NCBI RefSeq assembly: GCF_036226445.1
Contig: NZ_CP108474.1
Span: 1,984,001 to 2,048,000 of the forward strand
Length of the DNA stretch: 64,000 bases
Direction: 5' to 3'
DNA from: Streptomyces sp. NBC_01255
GTDB lineage: Bacteria > Actinomycetota > Actinomycetes > Streptomycetales > Streptomycetaceae
Shown: in pieces, positions 1 through 8,543 of the stretch
How the letters are laid out: every line of letters begins with the position of its first letter
How positions within the stretch are numbered: the stretch's first letter is position 1
The notes under the pieces: model-generated
The model's database searches: none
Told to the model about the DNA's origin: nothing
The model's input: only the letters and a program-made list of their open reading frames with translations
Made by a program: the position numbers and the translations under genes

Positions 1-58
1 TGTCCGGCGCCGACTCGTCGTAGAGCTTGTCCCACCAGTTGTCCCCCTGCTGAGTCAT
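1..58 (-). CDS. 5' end of an unidentified gene running off the left edge
   Basis: An ATG at 58 on the minus strand opens a frame that leaves the window after 19 codons, reading MTQQGDNWWDKLYDES and onward. A purine-rich AAGGG lies just upstream, a plausible ribosome binding site. The start resembles acidic, Trp-rich N-termini of Streptomyces proteins that I cannot assign to a family from this fragment. It has the same orientation as the protease gene behind it but is separated from it by a terminator hairpin, so it is probably transcribed on its own. Confidence 0.5.
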   Translation of the reverse strand, partial: MTQQGDNWWDKLYDESAPD

Positions 59-125
59 GCCCTTATTGTCCACCGCGCACGGCGCCCGAAAACGGACATC
101 AGGAAAACCGTTGCTGCGAATGAGT

Positions 126-173
126 GATCCGCCGGGCGGCCCCACCCCCCACGGGAAGGACGCCCGGCGGATC
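126..173 (-). terminator. Hairpin terminator downstream of the protease gene
   Basis: A perfect 13-bp inverted repeat (126-138 and 161-173) with a 22-nt loop sits 7 bases past the protease stop codon. No U-run follows, as is common for Streptomyces terminators. Confidence 0.6.
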
Positions 174-180
174 GTCGTGA

Positions 181-3100
181 TCAGCGCACGTCGTAAGCGC
201 GGACCACGGTCTGGGTGACGGAGTTGCCGTTGGCGTCCGTCAGTTCGGTCTTCAGGGTGACGGGCTTGCCGGTCGCGCCCGTGTGGTTCACGGTCGCGGT
301 CCAGTCGCCGCCCTGCTGAGAGACCCGCGCTTCGGTCCAGGTCGTTCCCCCGTCATAGGAGTACGAGAGCTTGGCCGAGGTGAGCGCTGCGGGGGTGTAG
401 CCCGCGTGACCCGTCGCGGTGAGGCCGATCTGCTGGCCGTCGGTCGCGGCGAGGGTCTTGAGTCCGTCCTCCGGAAGGTCGTACCGGGGGAAGAGAATCG
501 GGATGCCCTGAGAATAGACGCTCTCGTCAAGCTTGGAGGTGAATTTCCACACCGAGTTGACGGAGGTGGAACGGGCCCACACCTTGCTGCCGATCTTCAT
601 GACGTTCTGTTCGAGCGTGTACGTCCCCGCGTCGGCGGGCACCTCGAAGGCTCCGAACGGCCAGCTGCTCTCGCCGAGGACCTCACCGTCACGGCTGAGG
701 CGGACGCCGCCTATGTCACCGAAGGAACCGGCCTCGCCGTGGTGGGTGTTGTCGCCCCAGATGGCGGCGGAGAAGCCGATGTAGTTGCCCTGGCGCTCGG
801 CGACGAGGACCGGCCTGCCGGTGGTGTCGCGCGGGGCGGTGGGGGCGACGACGCCGTCGTACCAGCTCTCGGTGCGCCGCTCGCCGGCCTTGTAGGTGTG
901 CTGGGCGCCCAGCATGTACTCGCCGAAGGGGAAGCTGGAAGACAGCATCCGGTCCCAGCTGGTGTCCCCGGCGGTGAAGTACTCGGTGCGGGTGCCCGGC
1001 GCGGGGATCGGCGCGAGGTCGCTGAAGGAGATCGCCATGCCGTTGGGCCGGTTGGCGCCACTGAAGTCGAGGAAGTCGTTGGCGATGCCCATGGCGCGGT
1101 AGGTGGACTCGGTGCGGCCGAGCTGTCCGTCGCGGACGCGGTAGTTCTTGTCGCCGCGGATCGAGCCCTTCTCGGGGAAGGCGAGGTTGTAGAGGTAGGG
1201 GCTCTTCGCCGTGGCCTTCCAGGAGAGTGCGACCTCACCCGCGGCGAGCTTGGCGAGCAGCGCCGCGCCCTCGGTGGAGTCGACGGCGAGGACCGGGAAC
1301 CCGGCACCGGCGAATCCGCCCGTCGGGTACCAGCGGCCGGGGCCAGTGCGGTACCCGAGGACGGCCACCGCTCCGGCGGCCTTGGCGTTGCGGGCGACCG
1401 TCGACGCCGCGTTGGAGGTGTCGGGGAAGCGGACCAGGGCGATGCGGCCCTGGACACCGGCGGCCTTCAGCTCGTCCGGGGTGCCGGTTCCGGCGTCCAC
1501 GAGACCGGCGGAACCGGTGCCGTCGAGGTTGTCGGAGCCGGTGGAGGCGGTGACCGGGTGCAGGGTCAGGCCGTCGGTGGTCCGGAGCGAGGAGATCAGC
1601 GGGGCGGCGGTGCGCCAGTAGCTGCCGAACTCGAAGTCGCCCTCGTCGGCGGAGCCTTCGACCGAGGCGTAGTAGCCACGGATGGTGCGCGGTCCGGCGG
1701 CGGTGCCGGAGTGCATCCACATGTCGTCCCAGGAGCGGGCGAACGCGAGGGTGGTGCCCCGGCGCTCGGAGGCCTGGTCGGTCTGCACCGACAGCTTGTG
1801 GGCCTTGCGGGCGTCGAGGACGACGGTGGTGTCCTTCTTCAGCTCCAGCTGCGGGCGGCCGAGGTAGCTGAGCGAGTCGTTCAGCGTGGCGCCCTCTCCG
1901 GCGTCGGGGGTGGTGACGAAGGAGGAGAGGAAGTAGCTGCCGGGGCGCAGGCGGTAGACCTGGTCGGCGGCGCCTTCGTTGAAGCGGCGCTCGCCGCTGG
2001 CGTCGTCGGTGCCGATGACGTCGAGGGAGGAGGCGCCGGAGGCGGGCTTGCCCTGACGGTCGATCAGCTTGACGCGGAGGGTGACGGTCTCGGGCTCGAC
2101 GTAGAGCGAGAACGGGGTGGAGACGTGGAGGCCGCCCTTGCCGGTGGCGATCACACGGCCGGTGACGTCGCCGTACTGGGCGCGGTCGAGGCGGGCCGTG
2201 GGGTCGAGCTCCAGCGGGACCTGGACGGTGGCGCCGGCCGGGACGGTGACGGTGCGCTGGCCGAGGCGGGCGACCGAACTCCGCACGCGGGAACCGTCGT
2301 TGCCGGTGACCTTCTCGACGGCCAGGTTCAGGGTGACCGGGGCGCCGGAGGTGTTGGTGTACGGGACGGAGACCGTGGTGCGGTCGCTGGTGTCCTGCGG
2401 CCAGTTGAACGTGCCGCCCTGGACGGCGGAGGCGCCGAGGACGGTCTGGTCGACGGCCGCCTTGACGTCGAGGCGGCCGCCGCCGACCTGACGGACGTCA
2501 CCGGGGAGGTCGCTCTCGGCGGAGGAGACGAGGGCGGCCTTGATCTGCTGGGCGGTCCAGTCGGGGTGGCGCTGCTTGACGATGGCGGCGGCGCCCGCGA
2601 CGTGCGGGGTGGCCATCGACGTACCGGACATGGACTGGTAGGCGTACACGCCCCGGCCGCCGGCGGCTGCGGCGGAGATGTCGACGCCGGGCGCGGCTAT
2701 CTCCGGCTTGAGGGTGTGGTTGACGATCGTCGGGCCGCCGCTGGAGAAGTACGCGGTGGAGTCGTCGCGGTCGGTGGCGCCGACGGTGAGGACGCTGGGC
2801 GCGCAGCCGGGCGAGGAGACCGTGTTGAGGGTCGGTCCCGAGTTTCCGGCGGCGATGACGAACAACGTGCCCTTGTTCTGGGCGAGTTCCTCGGCGGCGA
2901 CGCTCATCGGGTCGGTGCAGTCGGTGGGGACGGAGCTGCCGAGGCTCATGGAGACGACGTCGGCGCCCTGGGCGACGGCCCACTCCATGCCCGCGATGAT
3001 CCAGGAGGCGGCGCCGGAGCCCGAGTCGTTGAGGACCTTGCCGTTGAGGAGGTCCGCGCCGGGGGCGACGCCCTTCTTCTTGCCGTCGCTCGCGGCGCCG

Positions 3101-3942
3101 GAGCCGCCGACGGTGGAAATGGTGTGGGTGCCGTGGCCCTGGCGGTCGCCGGCGGTCGCGGAGTCGGTGAAGTTCTCCGAGGCGGTGACGCGGCCCTTGA
3201 GGTCGGGGTGCTCGGTGTCGGCGCCGGTGTCGAGGACGGCGACCTTGGTGCCGGTGCCGTCGTAGCCGGCGGCCCACGCCTCGGGGGCGTGGACCTGCTT
3301 CGTCGACTGCTCCAGGGTGGCCTGAACCTTTCGGTCGAGCCAGAGCTTCTCGATGCCGGCGGCGGAGCGGGCCTTCGGGGTGTTCACGTCGGCCCAGAAG
3401 GTCGCGGCCTGCTTCTTGTCGGCCTTGAGCGCGACGCCGTCGACGGTCTTGAGGACCTGGCCGCGCTGTGCGCCGCGCGGGGCGGCGGGTACCGAGCGGG
3501 CGAGGTCGGAGCCGTAGACGGCGATGAGGGGCAGCGTCGTGGTGGCGGCGTCGTCGTAGCCCTGGCGGACGAGCCCGGTGACGTTGAAGAGCTCCTCGTC
3601 GACACGGCCGGCGGCGAGCGCGTCGGTGGCGTCCTCGGGGTAGACGTACAGGTCCTGGCCCGAGCGGCGGGTCTGGACGAGGGGGACGGTGCCGTCCTCG
3701 CGGGGCAGCGCCGTGGCCGCCGGGTTCCCGTCGGCGTCCTGGGTGACCAGGACGCGGTCGCCGGTGACCAGGGTCACCGTGGCCGTCCGGTCCCCGGCGC
3801 GGGCCGAGGCCTCGCTGCCTACCAGCGGTCGCTTGCCGGCCGTGTCGTCCTGCGGCTCATTCGCCATGGACGGCGCGACCGCGGTGACGGCCAGGACGAC
3901 GGCGGTCGCCGCCCCCAGGGCCGTACGCGAAATCGGGCGCAT
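181..3942 (-). CDS. Secreted S8 family serine peptidase (subtilisin-like), about 1250 aa
   Basis: Predicted extracellular subtilase. From the ATG at 3942, preceded by a GGGGAGAG site, the protein starts with a Sec-type signal (MRPISRTALG, hydrophobic core, cleavage near APSMA, residues 1-27). The catalytic triad is visible as VAVLDTGAD (Asp about 236), GHGTHT (His about 269) and GTSMATPHVAG (Ser about 440). A propeptide-like stretch precedes the protease domain, and a PA-domain-like segment (GRIALVRFPD to GAVAVLGYR) lies near residues 827-867. The remaining C-terminal half is beta-rich and probably used for substrate or wall interaction. The length fits the large multidomain Streptomyces S8 peptidases. 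A longer frame reaches 4173, but its extra residues do not look like a signal and run into the divergent promoter region. The LuxR-type gene starting 233 bp away in the opposite direction may regulate it. Confidence 0.93.
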   Translation of the reverse strand: MRPISRTALGAATAVVLAVTAVAPSMANEPQDDTAGKRPLVGSEASARAGDRTATVTLVTGDRVLVTQDADGNPAATALPREDGTVPLVQTRRSGQDLYVYPEDATDALAAGRVDEELFNVTGLVRQGYDDAATTTLPLIAVYGSDLARSVPAAPRGAQRGQVLKTVDGVALKADKKQAATFWADVNTPKARSAAGIEKLWLDRKVQATLEQSTKQVHAPEAWAAGYDGTGTKVAVLDTGADTEHPDLKGRVTASENFTDSATAGDRQGHGTHTISTVGGSGAASDGKKKGVAPGADLLNGKVLNDSGSGAASWIIAGMEWAVAQGADVVSMSLGSSVPTDCTDPMSVAAEELAQNKGTLFVIAAGNSGPTLNTVSSPGCAPSVLTVGATDRDDSTAYFSSGGPTIVNHTLKPEIAAPGVDISAAAAGGRGVYAYQSMSGTSMATPHVAGAAAIVKQRHPDWTAQQIKAALVSSAESDLPGDVRQVGGGRLDVKAAVDQTVLGASAVQGGTFNWPQDTSDRTTVSVPYTNTSGAPVTLNLAVEKVTGNDGSRVRSSVARLGQRTVTVPAGATVQVPLELDPTARLDRAQYGDVTGRVIATGKGGLHVSTPFSLYVEPETVTLRVKLIDRQGKPASGASSLDVIGTDDASGERRFNEGAADQVYRLRPGSYFLSSFVTTPDAGEGATLNDSLSYLGRPQLELKKDTTVVLDARKAHKLSVQTDQASERRGTTLAFARSWDDMWMHSGTAAGPRTIRGYYASVEGSADEGDFEFGSYWRTAAPLISSLRTTDGLTLHPVTASTGSDNLDGTGSAGLVDAGTGTPDELKAAGVQGRIALVRFPDTSNAASTVARNAKAAGAVAVLGYRTGPGRWYPTGGFAGAGFPVLAVDSTEGAALLAKLAAGEVALSWKATAKSPYLYNLAFPEKGSIRGDKNYRVRDGQLGRTESTYRAMGIANDFLDFSGANRPNGMAISFSDLAPIPAPGTRTEYFTAGDTSWDRMLSSSFPFGEYMLGAQHTYKAGERRTESWYDGVVAPTAPRDTTGRPVLVAERQGNYIGFSAAIWGDNTHHGEAGSFGDIGGVRLSRDGEVLGESSWPFGAFEVPADAGTYTLEQNVMKIGSKVWARSTSVNSVWKFTSKLDESVYSQGIPILFPRYDLPEDGLKTLAATDGQQIGLTATGHAGYTPAALTSAKLSYSYDGGTTWTEARVSQQGGDWTATVNHTGATGKPVTLKTELTDANGNSVTQTVVRAYDVR

Positions 3943-4175
3943 CGCTCTCCCCATCTGATTCCGGAAAAAAGGGCACAAGACACCCGTCTCCGGAGGCTGT
4001 TGGTGCTGCGGTGGCGCCACATTGGCAGAGGTGAGGGCGGTACAGGGATGATGGGCACGGCGGGAATACGCCGTGGCCGTTTCCCGCCAGGTCACCAACG
4101 GAACGAATGCCTCCGGTGAAGGTCCCGGGAAGATCCGGGGCGCCCATCGGACGTACGGCGAGGGGTGGGGCAACC

Positions 4176-5159
4176 ATGCTCGGAGCGATAGGGCTCGACG
4201 AACGCCAGGAGTCCGCTTACCGCGCGCTGGTCGCGCTGGGCGCGGCCGAGGTCACCGATCTCGCGCACCGGCTCGCCCTGCCCGAGCGGGACACGGAGCG
4301 GGCGCTGCGCCGACTGGAATCCCAGGGGCTCGCCGCGCAGTCCTCGGCCAGGACCGGGCGGTGGGTGGCGGCGCCGCCCGGGGTGGCGCTCGGCGCGCTG
4401 CTGACCCAGCAGCGCCACGAACTGGAGCAGGCGGAGCTGGCGGCGGCGCTGCTCGCCGAGGAGTACCGGGCGGAGGCGGCGGAGTCCGCCGTCCACGACC
4501 TGGTGGAGGTGGTGACCGGCGCGAGCGCGGTCACCCACCGCTTCCTCCAGCTCCAGCTGGGCGCGCAGGAGGAGGTCTGCGCCCTGGTGACGGGCAAGCC
4601 GATCGCGGTCTCCGGGATGGAGAACGACGCGGAGGAGCAGGCCGCCGGGCGGGGGGTGCGCTACCGGGTGGTGCTCGAGCGCGAGGTGCTCAGCCTCCCG
4701 AACGGGCTGCTCGAACTGTCGGCGGCGCTCGGCCGAGAGGAACTGATCCGGGTCGCGGACCGGGTCCCCACCAAGCTGGTGGTCGCGGACCGGTCCCTGG
4801 CCATGGTGCCGCTGACCGGGCGGGGCGCGGAGCCGGCGGCGATCGTCGTGCACGCGAGCGGGCTCCTCGAATCGCTGATGGGCCTCTTCGAGTCGGTGTG
4901 GCGGGAGGCGCTGCCGCTGCGGCTGGGGGCGGGCGCGCAGGTCACCGAGGACGAGGCCCCCGGCCCGGACGTGATGGACCTGGAGATCCTGTCGCTGCTG
5001 CTCGCGGGGATGACGGACGCGAGCGTGGCCAAGCAGCTGGACCTGGGGCTGCGGACCGTACAGCGGCGGGTCAAGGGCCTGATGGAGCTGACCGGGGTGA
5101 CGACCCGGCTCCAGCTGGGCTGGCACGCGTACGAGAAGGGCTGGGTGGCCCGCGGCTGA
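4176..5159 (+). CDS. LuxR-type regulator with TrmB-like N-terminal winged helix
   Basis: Putative DNA-binding regulator of 327 aa. Residues 1-60 (LDERQESAYRALVALG then a short recognition helix) resemble the TrmB-type winged helix; the middle is an uncharacterised ligand-like region; residues about 265-320 (DLEILSLLLAGMTDASVAK, TVQRRVKGLM) form a LuxR/GerE-type HTH. The ATG at 4176 is chosen because it begins the conserved domain and follows a GGGGTGGGG tract; an in-frame ATG at 4107 adds 23 unconserved residues. It is divergent from the S8 peptidase, which makes that gene a plausible target (inference). Proteins of this architecture are numerous in Streptomyces, usually with unknown ligands. 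Confidence 0.85.
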   Translation: MLGAIGLDERQESAYRALVALGAAEVTDLAHRLALPERDTERALRRLESQGLAAQSSARTGRWVAAPPGVALGALLTQQRHELEQAELAAALLAEEYRAEAAESAVHDLVEVVTGASAVTHRFLQLQLGAQEEVCALVTGKPIAVSGMENDAEEQAAGRGVRYRVVLEREVLSLPNGLLELSAALGREELIRVADRVPTKLVVADRSLAMVPLTGRGAEPAAIVVHASGLLESLMGLFESVWREALPLRLGAGAQVTEDEAPGPDVMDLEILSLLLAGMTDASVAKQLDLGLRTVQRRVKGLMELTGVTTRLQLGWHAYEKGWVARG

Positions 5160-5237
5160 GCGCTCCCGGGCCCGCGCTCGCCCCCGTATGCGCCGCGCGA
5201 CCTGCGCGGACGCCGGTTCTGAGGGACGCTGGGCAGC

Positions 5238-5720
5238 GTGGGTGTGTGGCAGCTCCTGATGGTCGCGACGGTGATGCTGCTCGGTCTGTTCGGGGTGCTG
5301 ACCCCCGGCGTGCCGGGAACGTGGCTGGTGTGGGCCGCGATGCTCTGGTGGTCCCTGCACGAGCGGACGGACCTCGCCTGGATCCTGCTGGCCTCCTCGA
5401 CCGGTCTGCTGCTCCTCACACAGGTCATCGTCTGGCAGCTCCCACCACGCCGGTTCCGGGGCGTCGGCATCACCCGTCGGATCGCGGCGTACGCGGGCGT
5501 GGGCGCGCTCCTGGGCTTCGTCCTGATCCCCGTACTGGGCGCGATCCCCGGCTTCGTCGGCGGGATCTACCTCGCGGAACGGCTCCGCCTCGGCGGCCAC
5601 GGCCAGGCCAGGGCGGCGACCCGGACGGTCATGCGGGCGGCCGGCACCAGCGTCCTCGTCGAGCTCTTCTCGTGCCTGCTGATCGTGGGGGCGTGGGCGG
5701 GCGCGGTGCTCTGGGGCTGA
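5238..5720 (+). CDS. DUF456 family membrane protein
   Basis: A 160-aa hydrophobic protein with about four membrane segments: an N-terminal pair (residues 2-35, 45-66), a Gly-rich central pair (GVGALLGFVLIPVLGAIPG) and a C-terminal helix. The pattern, with a glycine-zipper-like GFVLIPVLGAIPGFVGG and a following basic stretch, matches the DUF456 family, whose function is unknown. The start is a GTG at 5238. It follows the regulator by 78 bp and could be cotranscribed. Confidence 0.8.
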   Translation: MGVWQLLMVATVMLLGLFGVLTPGVPGTWLVWAAMLWWSLHERTDLAWILLASSTGLLLLTQVIVWQLPPRRFRGVGITRRIAAYAGVGALLGFVLIPVLGAIPGFVGGIYLAERLRLGGHGQARAATRTVMRAAGTSVLVELFSCLLIVGAWAGAVLWG

Positions 5721-5755
5721 GCCGTGTCCGGTGCGGTCTCTCAGGGTGCGGTCTC

Positions 5756-7099
5756 TTACGGCGCGGTCGCGAGGTAGCGCGCCGCGTACGAGCGCCAGGG
5801 GCGCCACTCCTCCGCGTCCGGTGCGTCCCCGGGGAGGACGTCCGGGTCGCCGAGGGCCCGCATCCGGATGAGGGCGGCGGACTCCGGCGTCACGCCGGGG
5901 ACGGTGAGCAGTGCCCGCTCGGCCTCGTCGCGGTCGGCGCCCGGGTCGAGGCGTACGGCTCCGTCGGCGAGCGCACGGGCCAGCGGCCCCGCGACGGGGT
6001 GGCCGGTCAGGTCGGCCGGGGCCGGGAAGAGGTGGGTGAGGCCGCCGCAGGCGGTGGCCAGGGGCGTGCCGTGCGCGGCGACGAGCCGGGCCGACTCCTC
6101 GGGTCCCAGGAGGGTCCGCAGCGCGAACTCCTCCGGCTCGGCCGTCCCCGGGGACCGTACGCCGGGGCGGGCCGTCACCTCGGCGGCGAGGCCGGGGGCG
6201 GCGCCGAGGCGCTCGGCGACCGCGTACGGGTCGGCGTCGAGGTCGAAGAGGCGGCGCAGCCGGTGCACGGCGGTCGTCAGGGCGCGCAGCTCGGTGAGGT
6301 GGATGCGGGCGTCGAGCCAGCGCCCGGCGGACCGCTCGTCGACGGAGACGACCCCGGTGCCGTACGGGAGGCGGAGCGTGCGCCGGTAGGTGCGGGTGCC
6401 GGGGGCGCCGACGACCTCCTCGACGCGGGGCACGGCCTCGGCCGCGAGCAGGTCGAAGACCTCCCCCGCGGCGTACGGCCCCCGGTGGGCCAGCCGCAGC
6501 GGGACCCCGGCGGCGAGCGCGGTACGGCTTCCGGCGCCGCTGCCCGCCTCGTCCCGCAGGGCGGTGGGGGTGCGGGCGTAGACGGCGCGGATGGTGTCGT
6601 TGAACTGGCGGACGCTGGCGAAGCCGGCCGCGAAGGCGATCTCGGTGACGGGCAGGCCGGTCGTCTGGAGCAGCAGCCGTGCGGTGTGCGCCCGCTGGGC
6701 GCGGGCGAGGGCGACGGGTCCTGCGCCGAGCTCGGCGGTGAGCTGGCGCTGCACCTGCCGGGTGCTGTAGCCGAGGCGTCCGGCGAGTCCGGGCACGCCC
6801 TCGCGGTCGACGACCCCGTCGCCGATCATGCGCATGGCGCGGCCGACGACATCGGCCCGTACGTCCCACGCGGCGGAGCCGGGCACGGCGTCCGGCCGGC
6901 AGCGGCGGCAGGCGCGGAAGCCGTGGCCCTGGGCGGCGGCGGCCGTGGGGAAGAACGAGACGTTGCGCCGCTTCGGGGTGACGGCCGGGCAGCTGGGCCG
7001 GCAGTAGATGCCGGTGGTGCGGACGGCGAAGAAGAACTCGCCGTCGAACCGGGCGTCCCTGCTGCTGACCGCCTCGTAGCGGGTGTCGTCGTCCCTCAT
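5756..7099 (-). CDS. Ada/AlkA-type DNA repair protein (AlkA-like domain atypical)
   Basis: A 447-aa protein of the adaptive-response class. Residues 20-70 are an Ada metal-binding domain with Cys33, Cys37, Cys64 and Cys67 (IYCRPSC, FRACRRC), which in Ada bind zinc and accept methyl groups from phosphotriesters. An AraC-type HTH follows (about 78-175), then an AlkA N-terminal-like domain and a helix-hairpin-helix glycosylase-like C-terminus. The C-terminus is unusual: the usual PGIGPWTA hairpin reads PGVTPESA, and the segment after LPGD is shortened before WRPWRSYA. The protein may sense alkylation and activate transcription while having weak or no glycosylase activity (inference). ATG at 7099. 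It lies 104 bp beyond the rsgA stop. Confidence 0.85.
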   Translation of the reverse strand: MRDDDTRYEAVSSRDARFDGEFFFAVRTTGIYCRPSCPAVTPKRRNVSFFPTAAAAQGHGFRACRRCRPDAVPGSAAWDVRADVVGRAMRMIGDGVVDREGVPGLAGRLGYSTRQVQRQLTAELGAGPVALARAQRAHTARLLLQTTGLPVTEIAFAAGFASVRQFNDTIRAVYARTPTALRDEAGSGAGSRTALAAGVPLRLAHRGPYAAGEVFDLLAAEAVPRVEEVVGAPGTRTYRRTLRLPYGTGVVSVDERSAGRWLDARIHLTELRALTTAVHRLRRLFDLDADPYAVAERLGAAPGLAAEVTARPGVRSPGTAEPEEFALRTLLGPEESARLVAAHGTPLATACGGLTHLFPAPADLTGHPVAGPLARALADGAVRLDPGADRDEAERALLTVPGVTPESAALIRMRALGDPDVLPGDAPDAEEWRPWRSYAARYLATAP

Positions 7100-7158
7100 G
7101 CCTCCAGTGTGCGGGACCCGACGACACCCGACTCGCGGATTTCGGACACGGCGCTGCG

Positions 7159-7179
7159 GTCCGGGAGCGGCTCCCGGAC
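7159..7179 (-). terminator. Hairpin terminator downstream of rsgA
   Basis: A perfect 9-bp stem (7159-7167 with 7171-7179) closes a 3-nt loop, 25 nt past the rsgA stop and before the Ada/AlkA-type gene. No U-run. Confidence 0.55.
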
Positions 7180-7203
7180 TGCGACACGGCGCCACGACAT
7201 CCC

Positions 7204-8313
7204 CTACCGGACGCGCCCGCGCTTGGCCTCCATGGCCGCGCGTCCCTCCGCGCCCTTGCGCTTCCAGTCCTTGAGGATCTCGGTGCGCACCCGGGCGTCG
7301 GTCTTGGCCACGATCCGCTGGTTCTCGCGGAGCAGCTTGCGGTAGCTCTCCAGTCGGCGCACGGGCAGCGAGCCGTCCTCGATCGCCGCCGCCACCGCGC
7401 AGCCGGGCTCCGACTCGTGGGCGCAGTCGTGGAAGCGGCACTGCGCCGACAGCTCCTCGATCTCGGCGAAGACCTGGCCGACGCCGGTCTCGGCGTCCCA
7501 GAGCCCGACGCCGCGCAGCCCGGGGGTGTCGATGAGGACGCCCCCGCCCGGCAGGACGAAGAGGTTGCGGGTGGTCGTGGTGTGACGGCCCTTGCCGTCG
7601 ACGTCCCGGGCGGCCTGGACGGTCATCACGTCCGTGCCGACGAGCGCGTTGGCGAGGGTCGACTTGCCGGCGCCGGAGACGCCGAGCAGGACGGTCGTCC
7701 CGCCGGAGACCACCGCGGAGAGCACGTCGAGGCCCTCCCCCGTGGCGGAGCTGAGGGGCACGACCCGCACGCCGGGCGCGACGGTCTCCACGTCCTCGAC
7801 GAGGTAGGACAGCCCGAGAGGATCGGGCACCAGGTCCGCCTTGCTGAGGACGACGGTCGGCTGCGCGCCGGACTCCCAGGCCAGGGCGAGGAAGCGTTCG
7901 ATCCGGCCGAGGTCCAGCTCGACGGCGAGCGAGACGGTGATGACCGCGTGGTCGACGTTGGCCGCGAGGATCTGGCCCTCGGACCGCTGGGAGGAGGTGG
8001 AGCGCGCGAAGGCCGTACGGCGCGGCAGCAGCGTTCGTACGTAACGGGGATCGCCGGCGCCCTCGGGGTCGACGGCGGCCCAGTCACCGGTGCAGACGAC
8101 GCGGAGCGGGTCGTGCGGGGTCACGAACGCCGTGTCGGCGCGCACGATCCCCTCGGGGGTGGCGACGTCGCACTGCCCGCGGTCGACCCGGATGACCCGG
8201 CCAGGGAGGAGTCCCTGCCGGGCGTACGGAGCGAACTCCGCCTCCCAGTGCTCGTCCCAGCCGTAGGCGGCGAGGGAGGAAAGGGAAGACGGGTGGAGAG
8301 AAGCGTTGAACAA
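7204..8313 (-). CDS. rsgA: Ribosome small subunit-dependent GTPase A
   Basis: RsgA is a circularly permuted GTPase that helps late 30S subunit maturation. The 369-aa product shows the permuted order: an OB-like N-terminus (GRVIRVDRGQCDVATPEG), G4-like SKADL near residue 150, Walker A GVSGAGKST near 211-219, then DTPGL (G3), and the C-terminal zinc-binding module with CRFHDCAHESEPGC. The start is TTG at 8313, supported by GAAGGG six bases upstream and by homology beginning at once. That binding site lies inside a 14-bp palindrome, and a 23-residue leader ORF ends 60 nt upstream, so translational control is likely (inference). A partial second copy of the start of such a gene occurs at 11553-11746. 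Confidence 0.95.
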   Translation of the reverse strand: MFNASLHPSSLSSLAAYGWDEHWEAEFAPYARQGLLPGRVIRVDRGQCDVATPEGIVRADTAFVTPHDPLRVVCTGDWAAVDPEGAGDPRYVRTLLPRRTAFARSTSSQRSEGQILAANVDHAVITVSLAVELDLGRIERFLALAWESGAQPTVVLSKADLVPDPLGLSYLVEDVETVAPGVRVVPLSSATGEGLDVLSAVVSGGTTVLLGVSGAGKSTLANALVGTDVMTVQAARDVDGKGRHTTTTRNLFVLPGGGVLIDTPGLRGVGLWDAETGVGQVFAEIEELSAQCRFHDCAHESEPGCAVAAAIEDGSLPVRRLESYRKLLRENQRIVAKTDARVRTEILKDWKRKGAEGRAAMEAKRGRVR

Positions 8314-8318
8314 GGGGA

Positions 8319-8332
8319 ACCCTTCGAAGGGT
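8319..8332 (-). promoter_or_regulatory. Palindrome sequestering the rsgA ribosome binding site
   Basis: ACCCTTCGAAGGGT is a perfect 14-bp palindrome. On the rsgA mRNA its 3' half holds the GAAGGG binding site, six bases before the TTG start. Folded as a hairpin it would hide the site. A second perfect hairpin, GCGCGC-TCT-GCGCGC (8343-8357), lies just upstream. Both are unchanged in the second copy at 11752-11765 and 11776-11790. The regulatory role is inferred. Confidence 0.6.
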
Positions 8333-8373
8333 GGCCCCGGCGGCGCGCTCTGCGCGCGGAAGTCGAGTGGGTG

Positions 8374-8445
8374 TCAGCCGGAGACCACAGGGGTGGGAAC
8401 GATGAACTCCTGAATGCGGGCAGAGCCCGTCACCGTGACAGTCAT
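8374..8445 (-). CDS. 23-residue leader ORF upstream of rsgA
   Basis: A short ORF starts at ATG 8445 (TTG at 8448 is also in frame) and begins MTVTVTGSARIQEF, ending in PTPVVSG before TGA. A full AGGAGG (8457-8462) precedes it, a far stronger site than that of rsgA itself. It ends 60 nt before rsgA. The copy at 11807-11878 encodes the same peptide with one Ser-to-Thr change and intact start, Shine-Dalgarno and stop. The strong initiation signal, conservation and position ahead of an RBS-hiding hairpin suggest a translated leader peptide controlling rsgA. I know of no described family for it. Confidence 0.65.
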   Translation of the reverse strand: MTVTVTGSARIQEFIVPTPVVSG

Positions 8446-8513
8446 CAATGTCCTCACCTCCTGTTTCTTCTCAACGAACCGACACCGTTGCCCCTCGGGA
8501 ACGGATGAGCAGC

Positions 8514-8543
8514 ACCTTAGCGCCGCCCTGGGCGCGGCACCAC
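8514..8543 (-). promoter_or_regulatory. Candidate promoter of the leader-rsgA transcript
   Basis: On the minus strand, GTGGTG and TAAGGT are separated by 18 nt, 68 nt upstream of the leader ORF. The second leader copy has GTGGAC and TATGGT with the same 18-nt spacing (11951-11980), although the bases between differ. Retention of the two boxes supports a sigma-70-type promoter. Confidence 0.4.

Larger units (their letters stand above)
8300..8483. repeat. Direct repeat copy 1: rsgA start and leader region
   Basis: These 184 bp recur in the same orientation at 11733-11916 with only 5 mismatches by eye. The repeat covers the first codons of rsgA, its ribosome binding site palindrome, a GC hairpin (8343-8357) and the whole leader ORF with its Shine-Dalgarno. 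The two copies bracket the ESX-like operon. Confidence 0.95.

Noticed and set aside
283..4119. A 1278-codon open frame antisense to the S8 peptidase
   Set aside because: Its translation is Gly/Val/Asp/Arg-rich low complexity, as expected from the complement of high-GC codons; the peptidase on the other strand has a full catalytic triad and signal peptide.
4073..7345. A long plus-strand frame spanning the LuxR-type and DUF456 genes and antisense to the Ada gene
   Set aside because: It crosses several well-supported genes in another frame and shows only repetitive Arg/Gly/Ala composition.
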